This document shows, in pieces, positions 7,712 through 17,459 of a stretch of 64,000 nucleotides of DNA. Position numbers and translations under genes: made by a program. This DNA comes from Cytophagales bacterium Alg240-R148 (GTDB taxonomy: Bacteria > Bacteroidota > Bacteroidia > Cytophagales > Cyclobacteriaceae). The notes beneath the pieces are model-generated. The model saw only the letters and a list, made by a program, of their open reading frames with translations. It was not told the DNA's origin and searched no databases. The stretch's first letter is position 1; every line of letters begins with the position of its first letter. The stretch is taken from positions 111,440-175,439 of the forward strand of contig LS999830.1 of the NCBI GenBank assembly GCA_900537185.1. Reading direction: 5' to 3'.

Positions 7712-9154
7712 ATGGACAAGCTGGATGTAAAATTTGTTGGCGTATTGGTAGTGGACGGAACAGGCACTGAACCTTACCTATCTGATGTTGGAATTGCCCA
7801 TGATACCATTGTGGATATTGGAGATTTGTCTGTTGTGGAGGCGGCCAAAACCATAAATGGGAATGGCAAAGTACTCTGTCCAGGTTTTATTGACGTACAT
7901 ACACACGACGACAATGCCATATTAAAATCTCCAGATGCCCTACCAAAGATTAGCCAAGGGATTACAACAGTAATCGTTGGAAACTGTGGTATAAGTTCGG
8001 CACCAAGTAAAATAAAGGATACTCCACCGGATCCTTTGAATCTTTTGGGTAGAAAGGAAGATTTTGTATTCCCTACTTTTAAATCCTACATAAATAAGAT
8101 TAATGAAATGGAGCCTGCGGTAAATGTTGCGGCTTTGTGTGGCCATATTTCCTTGCGCAACAACGCAATGACCGACCTTTACAGAACTTGTACAGAAGAA
8201 GAACTGGACGTTATGAAACAAGAATTAGAGCGCGCAATGGAGGAAGGGGCCATTGGTTTCAGTTCTGGGTTGGCTTATGGCACGTCCAACCATGCGTCTA
8301 CAGATGAGGTGGTAGCACTAGCAAAAATCGCAGCGGCGCATGGCGGGATTTACACCACCCATTTGCGCAATGAGTTTGATAAGATAACAGAGGCATTAAC
8401 AGAATCGTTTGCAATTTGCGAAAAGGCGGATTTGCCAATTTTGGTATCGCACCTGAAATGTGCTGGCATAGAAAATTGGGGAAGAAGCAAGGAAGTGCTA
8501 GAAGTGATAGAAAATGCGGAATGCAACAGCCAAGTACATATGGACTGTTACCCATACGTGGCTGGATCCAGTACATTAGATTTAGAACAGGTAGATGGCA
8601 AAATAAAGATTCTGATAACTTGGTCCGATGCCTATCCAGACATTGCTCCAAAATATTTGGATGCAATAGCAAAAGACTGGGGCATGGAGCAATTAGAAGC
8701 TGCTAAAAAATTGCAACCAGCTGGAGCGGTATATTTTAACATGCAGGAACAAGACATGCAAAATATATTGAGCAATGAGAAAACAATGGTTGGCTCTGAC
8801 GGCTTGCCACATGATCCGCACCCACACCCTAGACTATACGGTACGTTTCCAAGGGTACTTGGCAGGTATGTTAGAGAATACCAGTTGCTTACCCTCACGG
8901 ATGCTATAAGAAAAATGACTGCTCTACCTGCAGCAAAATTTAAGTTTGAAAAAAGAGGAAAAGTGGCAAAAGGATATTTCGCCGATGTAGTCCTATTCGA
9001 TCCAGAATCCATTCAAGATGCTGCTACTTTTGATCGGCCCAAACAACTTGCCAAAGGTATAGAATATGTATTGGTAAATGGTGCAATTAGTTATTGTAAA
9101 GATCGATCCATTGCCCACAGAAAGGGCCGTTACTTAAAAAGAAAAAACAATTAA
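7712..9154 (+). CDS. N-acyl-D-amino-acid deacylase (D-aminoacylase), amidohydrolase
   Basis: A 480-residue metal-dependent hydrolase that removes the acyl group from N-acyl-D-amino acids. The metal-site motif HTHDD lies at residues 63-67, followed by the NCG motif with Cys92, THLRNE, VSHLKCAG and SDGLPHDPHPHPR. All are typical of the D-aminoacylase branch of the amidohydrolase superfamily and not of NagA or dihydroorotase. There is no signal peptide, so it acts in the cytosol on imported substrate. It begins 5 bp after the RpiR gene and is followed after 23 bp by ridA and then the symporter gene. Its product, a free D-amino acid, is the predicted substrate of the divergent dehydratase-like enzyme. 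Confidence 0.9.
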   Translation: MDKLDVKFVGVLVVDGTGTEPYLSDVGIAHDTIVDIGDLSVVEAAKTINGNGKVLCPGFIDVHTHDDNAILKSPDALPKISQGITTVIVGNCGISSAPSKIKDTPPDPLNLLGRKEDFVFPTFKSYINKINEMEPAVNVAALCGHISLRNNAMTDLYRTCTEEELDVMKQELERAMEEGAIGFSSGLAYGTSNHASTDEVVALAKIAAAHGGIYTTHLRNEFDKITEALTESFAICEKADLPILVSHLKCAGIENWGRSKEVLEVIENAECNSQVHMDCYPYVAGSSTLDLEQVDGKIKILITWSDAYPDIAPKYLDAIAKDWGMEQLEAAKKLQPAGAVYFNMQEQDMQNILSNEKTMVGSDGLPHDPHPHPRLYGTFPRVLGRYVREYQLLTLTDAIRKMTALPAAKFKFEKRGKVAKGYFADVVLFDPESIQDAATFDRPKQLAKGIEYVLVNGAISYCKDRSIAHRKGRYLKRKNN

Positions 9155-9177
9155 ATCAATCAATAAAAACTACAAAA

Positions 9178-9570
9178 ATGAGTGATATTAAAAGATATGG
9201 AACCTCCAAATCTGGAGCTGGTGGGCAAAACCTCCCATTTGCAAGGGCAGTAGAGGCCGATGGATGGCTCTATGTTTCTGGACAAGTAGCCATGGAAGAT
9301 GGGGAGATTATTGCCGGTGGTATTGTGCCGCAAACTAGAAAAACAATCGAAAATTTATTGGCTATTTTAGAAGAAGCAGGTTATGGCAAAGAACACATTG
9401 TAAGGTGTGGTGCATGGCTGGATGACACCAGGGATTTTTGGTCGTTCAACAAAGTATATGCGGAGTATTTTGGAGGGGAGCATGCGCCGGCCCGTGCCTG
9501 TGTGCAATCCAGTATGATGGTGGATTGTAAAGTAGAGATTGATTGCGTGTGTTATAAAAAACCGAAATGA
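9178..9570 (+). CDS. ridA: RidA family reactive-intermediate deaminase
   Basis: A 130-residue member of the YjgF/YER057c/UK114 family. It carries the conserved VSGQVAM strand and the C-terminal RACVQSS block with the arginine that binds the substrate carboxylate, and its length is normal. RidA hydrolyses enamine/imine intermediates such as 2-aminoacrylate, which PLP dehydratases release. Its place in the operon next to a D-serine dehydratase-like gene therefore makes biochemical sense, since it would finish the deamination and prevent damage to PLP enzymes. The stop overlaps the start of the symporter gene (ATGA), so translation is coupled. Confidence 0.9.
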   Translation: MSDIKRYGTSKSGAGGQNLPFARAVEADGWLYVSGQVAMEDGEIIAGGIVPQTRKTIENLLAILEEAGYGKEHIVRCGAWLDDTRDFWSFNKVYAEYFGGEHAPARACVQSSMMVDCKVEIDCVCYKKPK

Positions 9571-11036
9571 CAGTTTTAGCTTTTCTAGGAACCAAAGGAA
9601 TCGATTCGGGTATATTTTTACTCGTTTTTGGACTGTATGTTTTGGGCATGATTGGTCTAAGCGTATTTATTTCTAGAAAACAACGGAGCGGAGAAGACTT
9701 TTTGTTAGGAGGTAGGAGTGTACCTCTCTTATTAATGTTAGGAACAACCGTTGCCACCATGGTGGGAACGGGTTCCAGCATGGGGGCAGTTGGAAAAGGG
9801 TACTCTACCGGATGGACCGGGGCATTTTATGGCATTGGCGGTGCAATTGGAATGCTGTTGCTGGCCTACCTTTTTACAAGTGCTAGGAAACACCGCTTCA
9901 TGACTATGTCTGAAGAGGTTAGCTATTATTACGGAGCCAACAAGACCATCAAAAATGTGGTGGGAATTTTGACTTATATAGCGAGCATAGGTTGGCTTGG
10001 TGCCCACATTATGGGTGGTGCTAAGTATTTGTCTTGGATTGCTGGTTTGGACTTGCTCTACTGCAAAATGTTGATTACCATTGGTTTTTCAATTTATGTG
10101 GTGGTAGGAGGGTACATGGCCGTAGTCTGGACGGATACCATACAAGCCTTAATTTTATTTTGCGGCTTTGTATTGATGGGGTATTACAGTTTGAATCAAA
10201 TAGGAGGCAGTGATGTGTTATGGGCTGTTGGAAAAGAACAGGCCCAGCATTTTTTTAATGGGTCTATGTTACCCGCTGTTTCTCTAGCGGTTGCTATTAG
10301 TGTATCTGTATTGGCTACTCCCTCGTACCGACAGAGAATTTATTCGGCAGATTCCGTAAAAACCGTTAAAAAGAGCTTTCTTCTGACGGGTGTTATTTAT
10401 TTGTTTTTTTCGTTTTTCCCAGCAATTATTGGGATGGCAGCTTATAAATTGAACCCAGGTCTTTCAGACCCTGATACCGCTTTTATTTATTTAGCAAGCG
10501 ATGTACTGCCACTCGGAATTGGTATTTTAGTCATCATTGCGGGGCTCAGCGCTACTATGTCTTCTGCCAGTTCGGATGCCATTGCCGGTGTTTCCATTTT
10601 GTTAAGAGACCTTTACGCCAATGGGTTGGGTCGTTTACCAGAAAAAAGGAATCCTATATTTTTATCTAGAATTGGCATTGTACTCACTACCAGTTTGGCC
10701 TTGATTTTCACCTTATTTTCTGAAAACATTATTGGGTATATCAACGGTATGATAGGAATCGTTTTTTCTGGATTGTTTGCTTGTATACTATTGGGGAAAT
10801 TTTGGCAGCGGGCTACCTGGCAGGGTGGGTTGGCTTCAATAATAGTGGGGTCTGCAACAGCAATCACTATTAATTTACACAGCTCTTGGGAGTCGTTTTG
10901 GGGCAATTCCGTTGTGCCGTCCGTTGTAATGGCATTATTGGGTGGTATTGTAGTGAGTTGGTTTACACCTGCGCAAGTAGTTACTGCCAATGAGGCACTC
11001 GCAATTCTTGAAAAAGAAAGAAAACAGTTAGAATAA
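9567..11036 (+). CDS. Sodium:solute symporter (SSS family)
   Basis: A 489-residue inner-membrane protein with about 13 hydrophobic segments. The N-terminal part holds the SSS hallmark GEDFLLGGRSVPLLL, followed by GTGSSMGAVGKGYSTG; the rest is typical of proline/pantothenate-type symporters. It overlaps ridA by 4 bp. The operon suggests that it imports an N-acyl-D-amino acid, a D-amino acid or an amino-sugar conjugate with sodium. The exact substrate cannot be read from the sequence. Confidence 0.88.
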   Translation: MTVLAFLGTKGIDSGIFLLVFGLYVLGMIGLSVFISRKQRSGEDFLLGGRSVPLLLMLGTTVATMVGTGSSMGAVGKGYSTGWTGAFYGIGGAIGMLLLAYLFTSARKHRFMTMSEEVSYYYGANKTIKNVVGILTYIASIGWLGAHIMGGAKYLSWIAGLDLLYCKMLITIGFSIYVVVGGYMAVVWTDTIQALILFCGFVLMGYYSLNQIGGSDVLWAVGKEQAQHFFNGSMLPAVSLAVAISVSVLATPSYRQRIYSADSVKTVKKSFLLTGVIYLFFSFFPAIIGMAAYKLNPGLSDPDTAFIYLASDVLPLGIGILVIIAGLSATMSSASSDAIAGVSILLRDLYANGLGRLPEKRNPIFLSRIGIVLTTSLALIFTLFSENIIGYINGMIGIVFSGLFACILLGKFWQRATWQGGLASIIVGSATAITINLHSSWESFWGNSVVPSVVMALLGGIVVSWFTPAQVVTANEALAILEKERKQLE

Positions 11037-11120
11037 GTGAAGGTTTCAGTGTTTGAAACTAAAAAAATAGGCATGGCACTTATTAAGTGCTATGCGATGG
11101 TTAAATTAAAAATTCAATCC

Positions 11121-12770
11121 ATGAAAAAAATAATTTTTGTAGCAACCTACGTGTTGTTAGTTTCCTGTACAAGTCAAAAAAAGGAAGTAGTAAATAACAA
11201 GGAGGATTACCAGATTATCCCACAACCTACTGAGATGACTAGGAAAAACGGCCGTTTTTTGTTGGACTCTACTACTCAAATACTATGCAGTTCTAACTTA
11301 ATGGGCGAGGCTGCGTTTTTATCGGATCTGATAACTGGTGCCGCAGGCAAAGGGCTGGGAATCAGTTTTTCTGGAAGTGAGAAAGGGAATATACTTTTAC
11401 AAATTGACCCAACAATAGAATACGCTGAGGGGTACCAACTTTCCATAACACCCAATGGCATAGTAGTTTCTGGTAAAACTAGCGTCGGTGTTTTTTATGG
11501 GATACAATCGTTGCGACAATTGTTGCCAGCAGAAATAGAAAACAATGGAATGGCACAAAAAAATTGGAGTCTTCCAGCTGTAGAAATAAGCGATAACCCA
11601 AGGTATGCTTATAGAGGCATGCACCTAGATGTTGGCAGGCATTTTTTTCCGGTTGCCTCCATTAAAAAGTACTTGGATTTAATCGCAATGCATAAAATGA
11701 ATACTTTTCATTGGCACTTAACTGAAGACCAAGGCTGGCGGATAGAAATTAAAAAGTACCCTAGATTAACTGAAATCGGCGGATTTAGAGAAGGTACAGC
11801 AATAGGGCTGGCTGGTACAAGAAATGCACCCTACACCTACGATTCGGTTCGGTACGGAGGGTTTTATACCCAAAAGGAAATTAAGGAAGTAGTGGCCTAT
11901 GCAAAAGCGAGGCACATTACGGTTATACCGGAAATAGAATTGCCAGGGCATTCTCTAGCTGCATTGGCAGCTTATCCGCAATTTGGAAACACCAAGGGTC
12001 CTTACGAAGTAGCAAAACGGTGGGGGATTTTTCAAGAGGTGTATGCCCCTACAGAAGCCACTTTTGGTTTTTTGGAGGATGTCTTAACAGAAGTTATGGA
12101 GTTGTTTCCGAGCCAATACATTCACATAGGAGGCGACGAAGTTTTAAAAAAGGAATGGAAAGAAAGTGCTTATGCACAGGAAGTTATAAAAAGAGAAGGT
12201 TTAAAGGACGAACACGAACTGCAGAGTTATTTCATTAAAAGAATAGAAAAATTCTTGAACAAAAACGGACGAAATATTATTGGTTGGGACGAAATTCTTG
12301 AAGGAGGCTTAGCACCCAACGCAACGGTAATGTCCTGGCGTGGTGTGGAAGGTGGTATTGCTGCTGCCAAACAACAACACGATGTGATAATGACGCCTGG
12401 AACCCATTGTTATTTTGATTATTACCAAGTGGATGAGGACGCCCAGAAAGAAGAACCACTTACAGGTAGCAAAAGGCATACTTCAGTAGAAAAAGTTTAT
12501 TCTTATGAACCTACACCTCCTTCTTTATCCCCACATGAAGAAAAATTCATAAAAGGAGCACAGGGCAATGTATGGACGGAATACATGCCGACTTGGGATA
12601 TTGTAGAGTATAGGGTATTGCCTCGAATGACAGCCTTGTCAGAAGTTGTTTGGTCTGCAAAAGAAAATAAAGACTGGGAAAGCTTCCACCATCGCTTACA
12701 ACATCTTTCCAAAAGGTACGATGTGCTTGGGTATAATTATGCGAAACACAGCATAACAAAAACCGACTGA
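11121..12770 (+). CDS. GH20 beta-N-acetylhexosaminidase, lipoprotein
   Basis: A 549-residue exported enzyme. The ATG at 11121 starts a lipoprotein signal (MKKIIFVATYVLLVSC), whereas the frame upstream to 11037 is only read-through. The GH20b N-terminal domain occupies about residues 35-165, and the catalytic barrel starts at YRGMHLDVGRHF. The catalytic Asp-Glu pair is in HIGGDEV. The enzyme removes terminal GlcNAc or GalNAc from glycans or chito-oligomers in the periplasm or on the surface. It ends the RpiR operon, which otherwise handles D-amino acids. This implies a substrate containing both hexosamines and D-residues, such as peptidoglycan or a glycopeptide, which is an inference. Confidence 0.9.
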   Translation: MKKIIFVATYVLLVSCTSQKKEVVNNKEDYQIIPQPTEMTRKNGRFLLDSTTQILCSSNLMGEAAFLSDLITGAAGKGLGISFSGSEKGNILLQIDPTIEYAEGYQLSITPNGIVVSGKTSVGVFYGIQSLRQLLPAEIENNGMAQKNWSLPAVEISDNPRYAYRGMHLDVGRHFFPVASIKKYLDLIAMHKMNTFHWHLTEDQGWRIEIKKYPRLTEIGGFREGTAIGLAGTRNAPYTYDSVRYGGFYTQKEIKEVVAYAKARHITVIPEIELPGHSLAALAAYPQFGNTKGPYEVAKRWGIFQEVYAPTEATFGFLEDVLTEVMELFPSQYIHIGGDEVLKKEWKESAYAQEVIKREGLKDEHELQSYFIKRIEKFLNKNGRNIIGWDEILEGGLAPNATVMSWRGVEGGIAAAKQQHDVIMTPGTHCYFDYYQVDEDAQKEEPLTGSKRHTSVEKVYSYEPTPPSLSPHEEKFIKGAQGNVWTEYMPTWDIVEYRVLPRMTALSEVVWSAKENKDWESFHHRLQHLSKRYDVLGYNYAKHSITKTD

Positions 12771-12942
12771 GGCTTTTAAAACTGAGTAAAATTATCTGAG
12801 AAATTGGACGATGAATGGAGAACGAAACTGGTGCCAGAAATAGAGGCGTAATTCAATTGGAGCATTGAAGAAAGTGTATTTCTGGCAAAGTGATAAGTAT
12901 ATTTAAAATTGGACTATTCACGCAGCATTTAAAACAATCGCC

Positions 12943-15045
12943 ATGAAAATAAAAATATTGGCCTTACTTTTTATTCATTTTACCACGCTTGCACCAGCAC
13001 AAAACTATTCTATTAGCCGTTGGATGGACGGCAAACGATCGGCTATTGTTTTGACCTTTGACGATGGGACCTACGACCATCCCAAACATGCCATCCCCAT
13101 GCTGGATCACTATGGTGTAAAGGGAACCTTTTATGTAAATGCTGCACAAAATTATGTTTGGCATAAAAAAGCATTGGCCAATGGCCATGAAATAGCCAAC
13201 CATACGAACAGCCATCCGCATTTACTTTCCATAGCGGCAGATTCTCTAAAAGTTGAAATTTCAGACTTCAAAAAGGAACTTCAAGCCCAAATTGGTGCTC
13301 AAGTAACAACGTTTGCCTACCCTTATGGGGAAGGCTCAGAAATGAATCCAGTTGCGTATGAAGTGCAAGATACTGTAGCGAATGGGCACATTGCAGGCAG
13401 GGGGGTATATTCTCATGGTATTAGCGAATTTCCATATGACTTTGCCCCAAACGAAAGAGCTTATTATAAACTGCCAACATTAACGGCGGTTTCAGAACAA
13501 TGGTATTATTTGGTGGACCAATGTGCCCAAGATGGTGGTTTGTTGCCTATTATGTACCATGGTATCGGAGCTCCAGAAATTTATGAGAACATTTCATTAG
13601 AGCGGTTTGAAAAACAAATCCAATACTTAAAAGCAAAAGGAGACAAGGTCTGGTTGACCACCCTGGCCAATGCAGTCAAATACCACAGAGAAAGAAAGGG
13701 GGCAAAGTTGACCGAGATAAGTGCACCGTTTGCCAGAGATAATAATTGGGAACTGGTACTTACAGATACCTTAAGAGACGATTGGTATGACTTTCCGCTT
13801 TCGATAAGATTGGCCATTCCCAAAGAAGTAACAGCAGTAATGGGCATAAAACAAGGGGCTCAGCCACTTTCCTTTCAAGTGGAAGGCGATACCCTGTATT
13901 TTAATGCTGTTCCGGATAGGGGTAATATTCATTTGGACATCCTTAATTGCCAGCAAGCGGAGGTGGAGTTAAATATAATTGGCAAGGATACGGTTTGTTT
14001 GCCAAGCAAAGTGGCATTCAAACTGGCGTACGACAGTGCTTACGCCTATACCTGGTACAAAGAGGGTTGGGTTTGTGCTAAGGGAAACAATACCTTTTAC
14101 CCAAAAGAATCTGGTAGGTACCATGCAAAGGTGGAGTGGAATGGCTGTCCGTTGGAAACAGAAAAAGTAGATTTGGTTGTTACTGGTGAATGCGGTGTTC
14201 CCAAGGTCGACTTTGTAACCAACCGATCCTTTCAATTCAGGGATGAACCAGTGGTGTTTTTAAGCACTTGCTCTAATTTGGAAGGGACAGAAAAATTTTA
14301 TTGGGATTTTGGCTCTGGTGCTTCCTTAAAGCCGGGATATTATGGCCCAGGACCAATAAAAGTCCGCTACACTAGTGGTTATAAAAATGTTCGTTTGGCT
14401 GTGGAAGGGCGCTTGCAAACCGTGGAAAAAACCAAAGTGAAGGTAGTGCAGATTGAAGACTATACAGCCTGTCATATTTTTAAAAATGACTATACCAATC
14501 CGCTTAAAACAGATTTTATGGAAGGCTGGAATAATTTTTCTTTTTTACAATCAAATGGTGTGTTGAGAATTGAAACTAATGCCAAAGAACCGCATCAATG
14601 GCATGCTGTAGATTACCGCATTAACAATGGTGCCGAACCAAAAACATTGGATTTTTCAGAACCTTTAACCGAACCTGTGTTTAAACTAAGAATGAAGGCT
14701 TCGGATACCTGTAGGGTAGCAATTACCTTGATTGATGCCAATGGGATAGCCACAGCAGGTGCAGAGGTGCATGCAGCAGGTGGATTGGATGTAACCCAAG
14801 TCTATCAAGAATTTGAAATTGATTTTTCGGGTTTGTTTTTTCATAAAAATAGAGGCCTTGATTTGGACTCAACGAGAATAACCCATGTAAGGATTGCCAT
14901 CAATCCAGGATACCAAAGCCACCCGGTAGCCAATCGGTTTGGAAAAGTTATTAATTCAAATTTTGTAGGCCAATTGGATATAGATTGGATGTCATTTGGA
15001 GCCAATTGCCGACCAGAAACAGCAGATTTAAACAAACAACAATGA
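12943..15045 (+). CDS. Secreted NodB-type polysaccharide deacetylase with extra beta domains
   Basis: A 700-residue protein with a signal peptide cleaved after about residue 19 (TTLAPAQ). The NodB domain covers roughly residues 25-230 with motif 1 TFDDG, motif 2 HTNSHPH and later MYHGIG. These give the Asp-His-His metal site and catalytic base expected of N-acetylglucosamine deacetylases. After it come Ig/PKD-like domains (FYWDFGSG) and a C-terminal carbohydrate-binding-like beta domain of about 170 residues ending near the stop. It probably deacetylates chitin-like or cell-wall polymers. It lies 172 bp after the GH20 gene with no clear terminator between, so it may belong to the same hexosamine-related programme. 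Confidence 0.85.
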   Translation: MKIKILALLFIHFTTLAPAQNYSISRWMDGKRSAIVLTFDDGTYDHPKHAIPMLDHYGVKGTFYVNAAQNYVWHKKALANGHEIANHTNSHPHLLSIAADSLKVEISDFKKELQAQIGAQVTTFAYPYGEGSEMNPVAYEVQDTVANGHIAGRGVYSHGISEFPYDFAPNERAYYKLPTLTAVSEQWYYLVDQCAQDGGLLPIMYHGIGAPEIYENISLERFEKQIQYLKAKGDKVWLTTLANAVKYHRERKGAKLTEISAPFARDNNWELVLTDTLRDDWYDFPLSIRLAIPKEVTAVMGIKQGAQPLSFQVEGDTLYFNAVPDRGNIHLDILNCQQAEVELNIIGKDTVCLPSKVAFKLAYDSAYAYTWYKEGWVCAKGNNTFYPKESGRYHAKVEWNGCPLETEKVDLVVTGECGVPKVDFVTNRSFQFRDEPVVFLSTCSNLEGTEKFYWDFGSGASLKPGYYGPGPIKVRYTSGYKNVRLAVEGRLQTVEKTKVKVVQIEDYTACHIFKNDYTNPLKTDFMEGWNNFSFLQSNGVLRIETNAKEPHQWHAVDYRINNGAEPKTLDFSEPLTEPVFKLRMKASDTCRVAITLIDANGIATAGAEVHAAGGLDVTQVYQEFEIDFSGLFFHKNRGLDLDSTRITHVRIAINPGYQSHPVANRFGKVINSNFVGQLDIDWMSFGANCRPETADLNKQQ

Positions 15046-15235
15046 AGGTATTCTTTCCTGTTCATTAACTTAGAAAACATCAGTGGATGGTCAAAAAAAA
15101 GCCATTGGTGGTCGTTGGCTAAAAATTATGTTTTATTTTCAATAAAGAATTGGTGTAAAAGGGTATAAGTGTTTGTGCCACTGGGTTTTATAACCAAAAG
15201 TAAATGCATTCCGTTGTTATGGTTTTAAACTTGTT

Positions 15236-16279
15236 ATGAAAAATCTACTGCTTACATTGTCCCTTTGCTTATCGGCATTTAATGCTATGGCCCAAACAAT
15301 ACAAGAACCTTTGGATTTCAAATTTGAAGAATCGAATCTAAGCGGAGTGTTGATGATGCCCGAAAATAACCAACCAAAAGGCATAGTGCGCATCGTACAT
15401 GGTTCGGGAGAAACTAATGCGGTACAGCAAGATTGGTATCGGGATGTAAGAGTGCAGTTGGCAAAATCTGGATATGCAACCTATATGTGTGATAAAATGG
15501 GGTGCGGTAAAAGTGAAGGAGTGTTTGATTACAACCAACCAGTTCAAAATAGTGCGGATGAAGTAATAGCCGCCATCCAATCTCTAAAGAAACAAAAAGT
15601 GAAGGGGTCGGATGTAATTGGACTTTGGGGTATTAGCAGAGCTGGCTGGATCAACCCCTTGGTGATTCAGCAATACCAAGATATTAATTTTTGGATATCC
15701 GTAAGTGGGGTAGATGGCAAAGAAAACTTTAAATACTTGTTAGAGCAAAACCTGAAAATTGAAGAGATACCCCAAGACAGCGTCCAGTTGCTTGTGAAAG
15801 AATGGCAAGCAGGCAATAGAATATGCCATAAGGGGGGTGGTTTTGAAACATACCTACAGGCAACTTCCAAGTTAAGGTCGAATGCTTTTTACAAACGATT
15901 TGTTGGGGGTGCTGGAACTGCGGACGGCTACTATCAATTTCAAAAACAATTGATGCACCAACCATTAGAAGAAGTTACAGCATTGCCCATTTATATAGAA
16001 AATTTCGAATCAATATTAAATGGGATCCAATGCCCTGTTTTGGCATTGTTTGGAGAAAAGGACAGGAACGTTGATTGGAAAAAGACCAGAACTTTGTACC
16101 AACGTACCTTGGGTACCCATACCAACTTGGCCATTCAAACATTTCCTGAGGCCAACCATAATATGTACCAATGTAAAACTGGCGGTTTTTATGAATTTCA
16201 AGACAATAAGTTGCCCTGGACACGTTGTGAAGGGTTTCTAGAAGCCATGAGTGAATGGTTGGAAAAAGAGGGGGATTGA
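15236..16279 (+). CDS. Secreted alpha/beta hydrolase (dienelactone hydrolase/acyl-peptidase-like)
   Basis: A 347-residue protein with a signal peptide (LSLCLSAFNAMAQ). The nucleophile elbow is GISRAG, the acid is in FGEKDRNVD and the histidine in EANHNMY, so the Ser-Asp-His triad is complete. The HGSGE oxyanion segment is also present. The family includes S9-like peptidases and esterases; the substrate is unknown. The gene is monocistronic, 190 bp after the deacetylase. Confidence 0.85.
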   Translation: MKNLLLTLSLCLSAFNAMAQTIQEPLDFKFEESNLSGVLMMPENNQPKGIVRIVHGSGETNAVQQDWYRDVRVQLAKSGYATYMCDKMGCGKSEGVFDYNQPVQNSADEVIAAIQSLKKQKVKGSDVIGLWGISRAGWINPLVIQQYQDINFWISVSGVDGKENFKYLLEQNLKIEEIPQDSVQLLVKEWQAGNRICHKGGGFETYLQATSKLRSNAFYKRFVGGAGTADGYYQFQKQLMHQPLEEVTALPIYIENFESILNGIQCPVLALFGEKDRNVDWKKTRTLYQRTLGTHTNLAIQTFPEANHNMYQCKTGGFYEFQDNKLPWTRCEGFLEAMSEWLEKEGD

Positions 16280-16331
16280 CCTGTTTTGAATAATAAAATT
16301 GGTATTTTTATTCTTTTCAAGTAAAAAACCA

Positions 16332-17084
16332 ATGACAGAAATTGAATTAATAATTGACTTGCACAAAAATACCAAAAGGCAAGGGCCGGGGAGCGAAAGA
16401 GATACCTTGCGCGCATTGGATTTTATTGCGCTAAAGGATCCAACCAAGTCAAAAATGACTGATATTGGCTGTGGATCTGGGGGCCAGACTTTAACATTGG
16501 CACGGCAATTCCCAGGTACAATTGAAGCCGTTGATTTGTTTCATGAATTTTTAAACGACTTAGATTCTCAGGTGAAAAAGGCCGGTTTGGAACAGACAAT
16601 AACGACCACCCAAGCATCCATGGATGCGCTTCCATTTGCAGCCAATAGTCTGGATGTTATATGGTCAGAAGGCGCCATCTATAACATAGGCTTTGAAAAT
16701 GGTATTCAACAATGGCGTAGTTTTTTGAAGCCAGGTGGGTATTTGGCTGTAAGTGAATTGACATGGATTTCCAACACAAGACCAAATGCAATTGAAACTT
16801 TTTGGAAAACTGAATATCCTGAAATTGATACCGCAGCCAATAAAATTAGAATGTTAGAAAATAATGGGTACAGTTTAGAAGCTTATTTCTATTTGCCCGA
16901 AGAAAGTTGGATGCATAATTATTACCAACCCATACGTGCTAATTTTGAAGAATTCTTAAAAAGAAATGGAAACTCTGATTTGGCCTTGGCAGTAGTAGAT
17001 GGGTATAAAAAAGAAATAGAGATGTACCAAAAATACAAGGCCTACTACAGCTATGGGTTTTATATAGCTAAAAAGTGTGCATAA
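16332..17084 (+). CDS. SAM-dependent methyltransferase (class I)
   Basis: A 250-residue cytosolic enzyme. It has the SAM-binding motif I (MTDIGCGSGGQTLTLA), the acidic loop (EAVDLF) and motif IV-like VIWSEGAIYNIG, typical of small-molecule methyltransferases. The ATG at 16332 is preferred over 16299 because the extension is hydrophobic read-through with no homology. It begins 52 bp after the hydrolase gene. The substrate is unknown. Confidence 0.82.
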   Translation: MTEIELIIDLHKNTKRQGPGSERDTLRALDFIALKDPTKSKMTDIGCGSGGQTLTLARQFPGTIEAVDLFHEFLNDLDSQVKKAGLEQTITTTQASMDALPFAANSLDVIWSEGAIYNIGFENGIQQWRSFLKPGGYLAVSELTWISNTRPNAIETFWKTEYPEIDTAANKIRMLENNGYSLEAYFYLPEESWMHNYYQPIRANFEEFLKRNGNSDLALAVVDGYKKEIEMYQKYKAYYSYGFYIAKKCA

Positions 17085-17459
17085 GTTTTTTTGATTCATC
17101 GAGCATCATTTATAAAACTATTTCACAGCCATATTGGGTGCTTTATTGAAGCTTTTAATGGAATGTTCCATGTTTTTTGAGTTGGGTAATGGATTGATTA
17201 AATGGCATTTATAACATGAATTTTACCTGGATCGGTTGTGTAAGTAGTCTTTGAATTGTTTGTTATTGCAATAAGGTATATTTTGCTTTCAGAAGTCTAT
17301 TACAAACTGTTTTTTACTAATTATAAAACGGTTTTGACTGTAGAAAAGTCTGGTCCCAACCTATTGCCTTTTGAATACAATGGGGTTTTTACTAACATTT
17401 ATCTGGAGTGTGATATGGATAGGATTGCTCCACTAAAGGGGATTATAGAGAATTGAAAA
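17085..17459. other. Long spacer with a possible coding remnant
   Basis: A frame from about 17292 to 17456 encodes a plausible C-terminal fragment (FEYNGVFTNIYLECDMDRIAPLKG), but it has no good start codon and I recognise no family. It may be a decayed gene lying just before the MepB-like gene. Nothing else is seen here. Confidence 0.35.
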
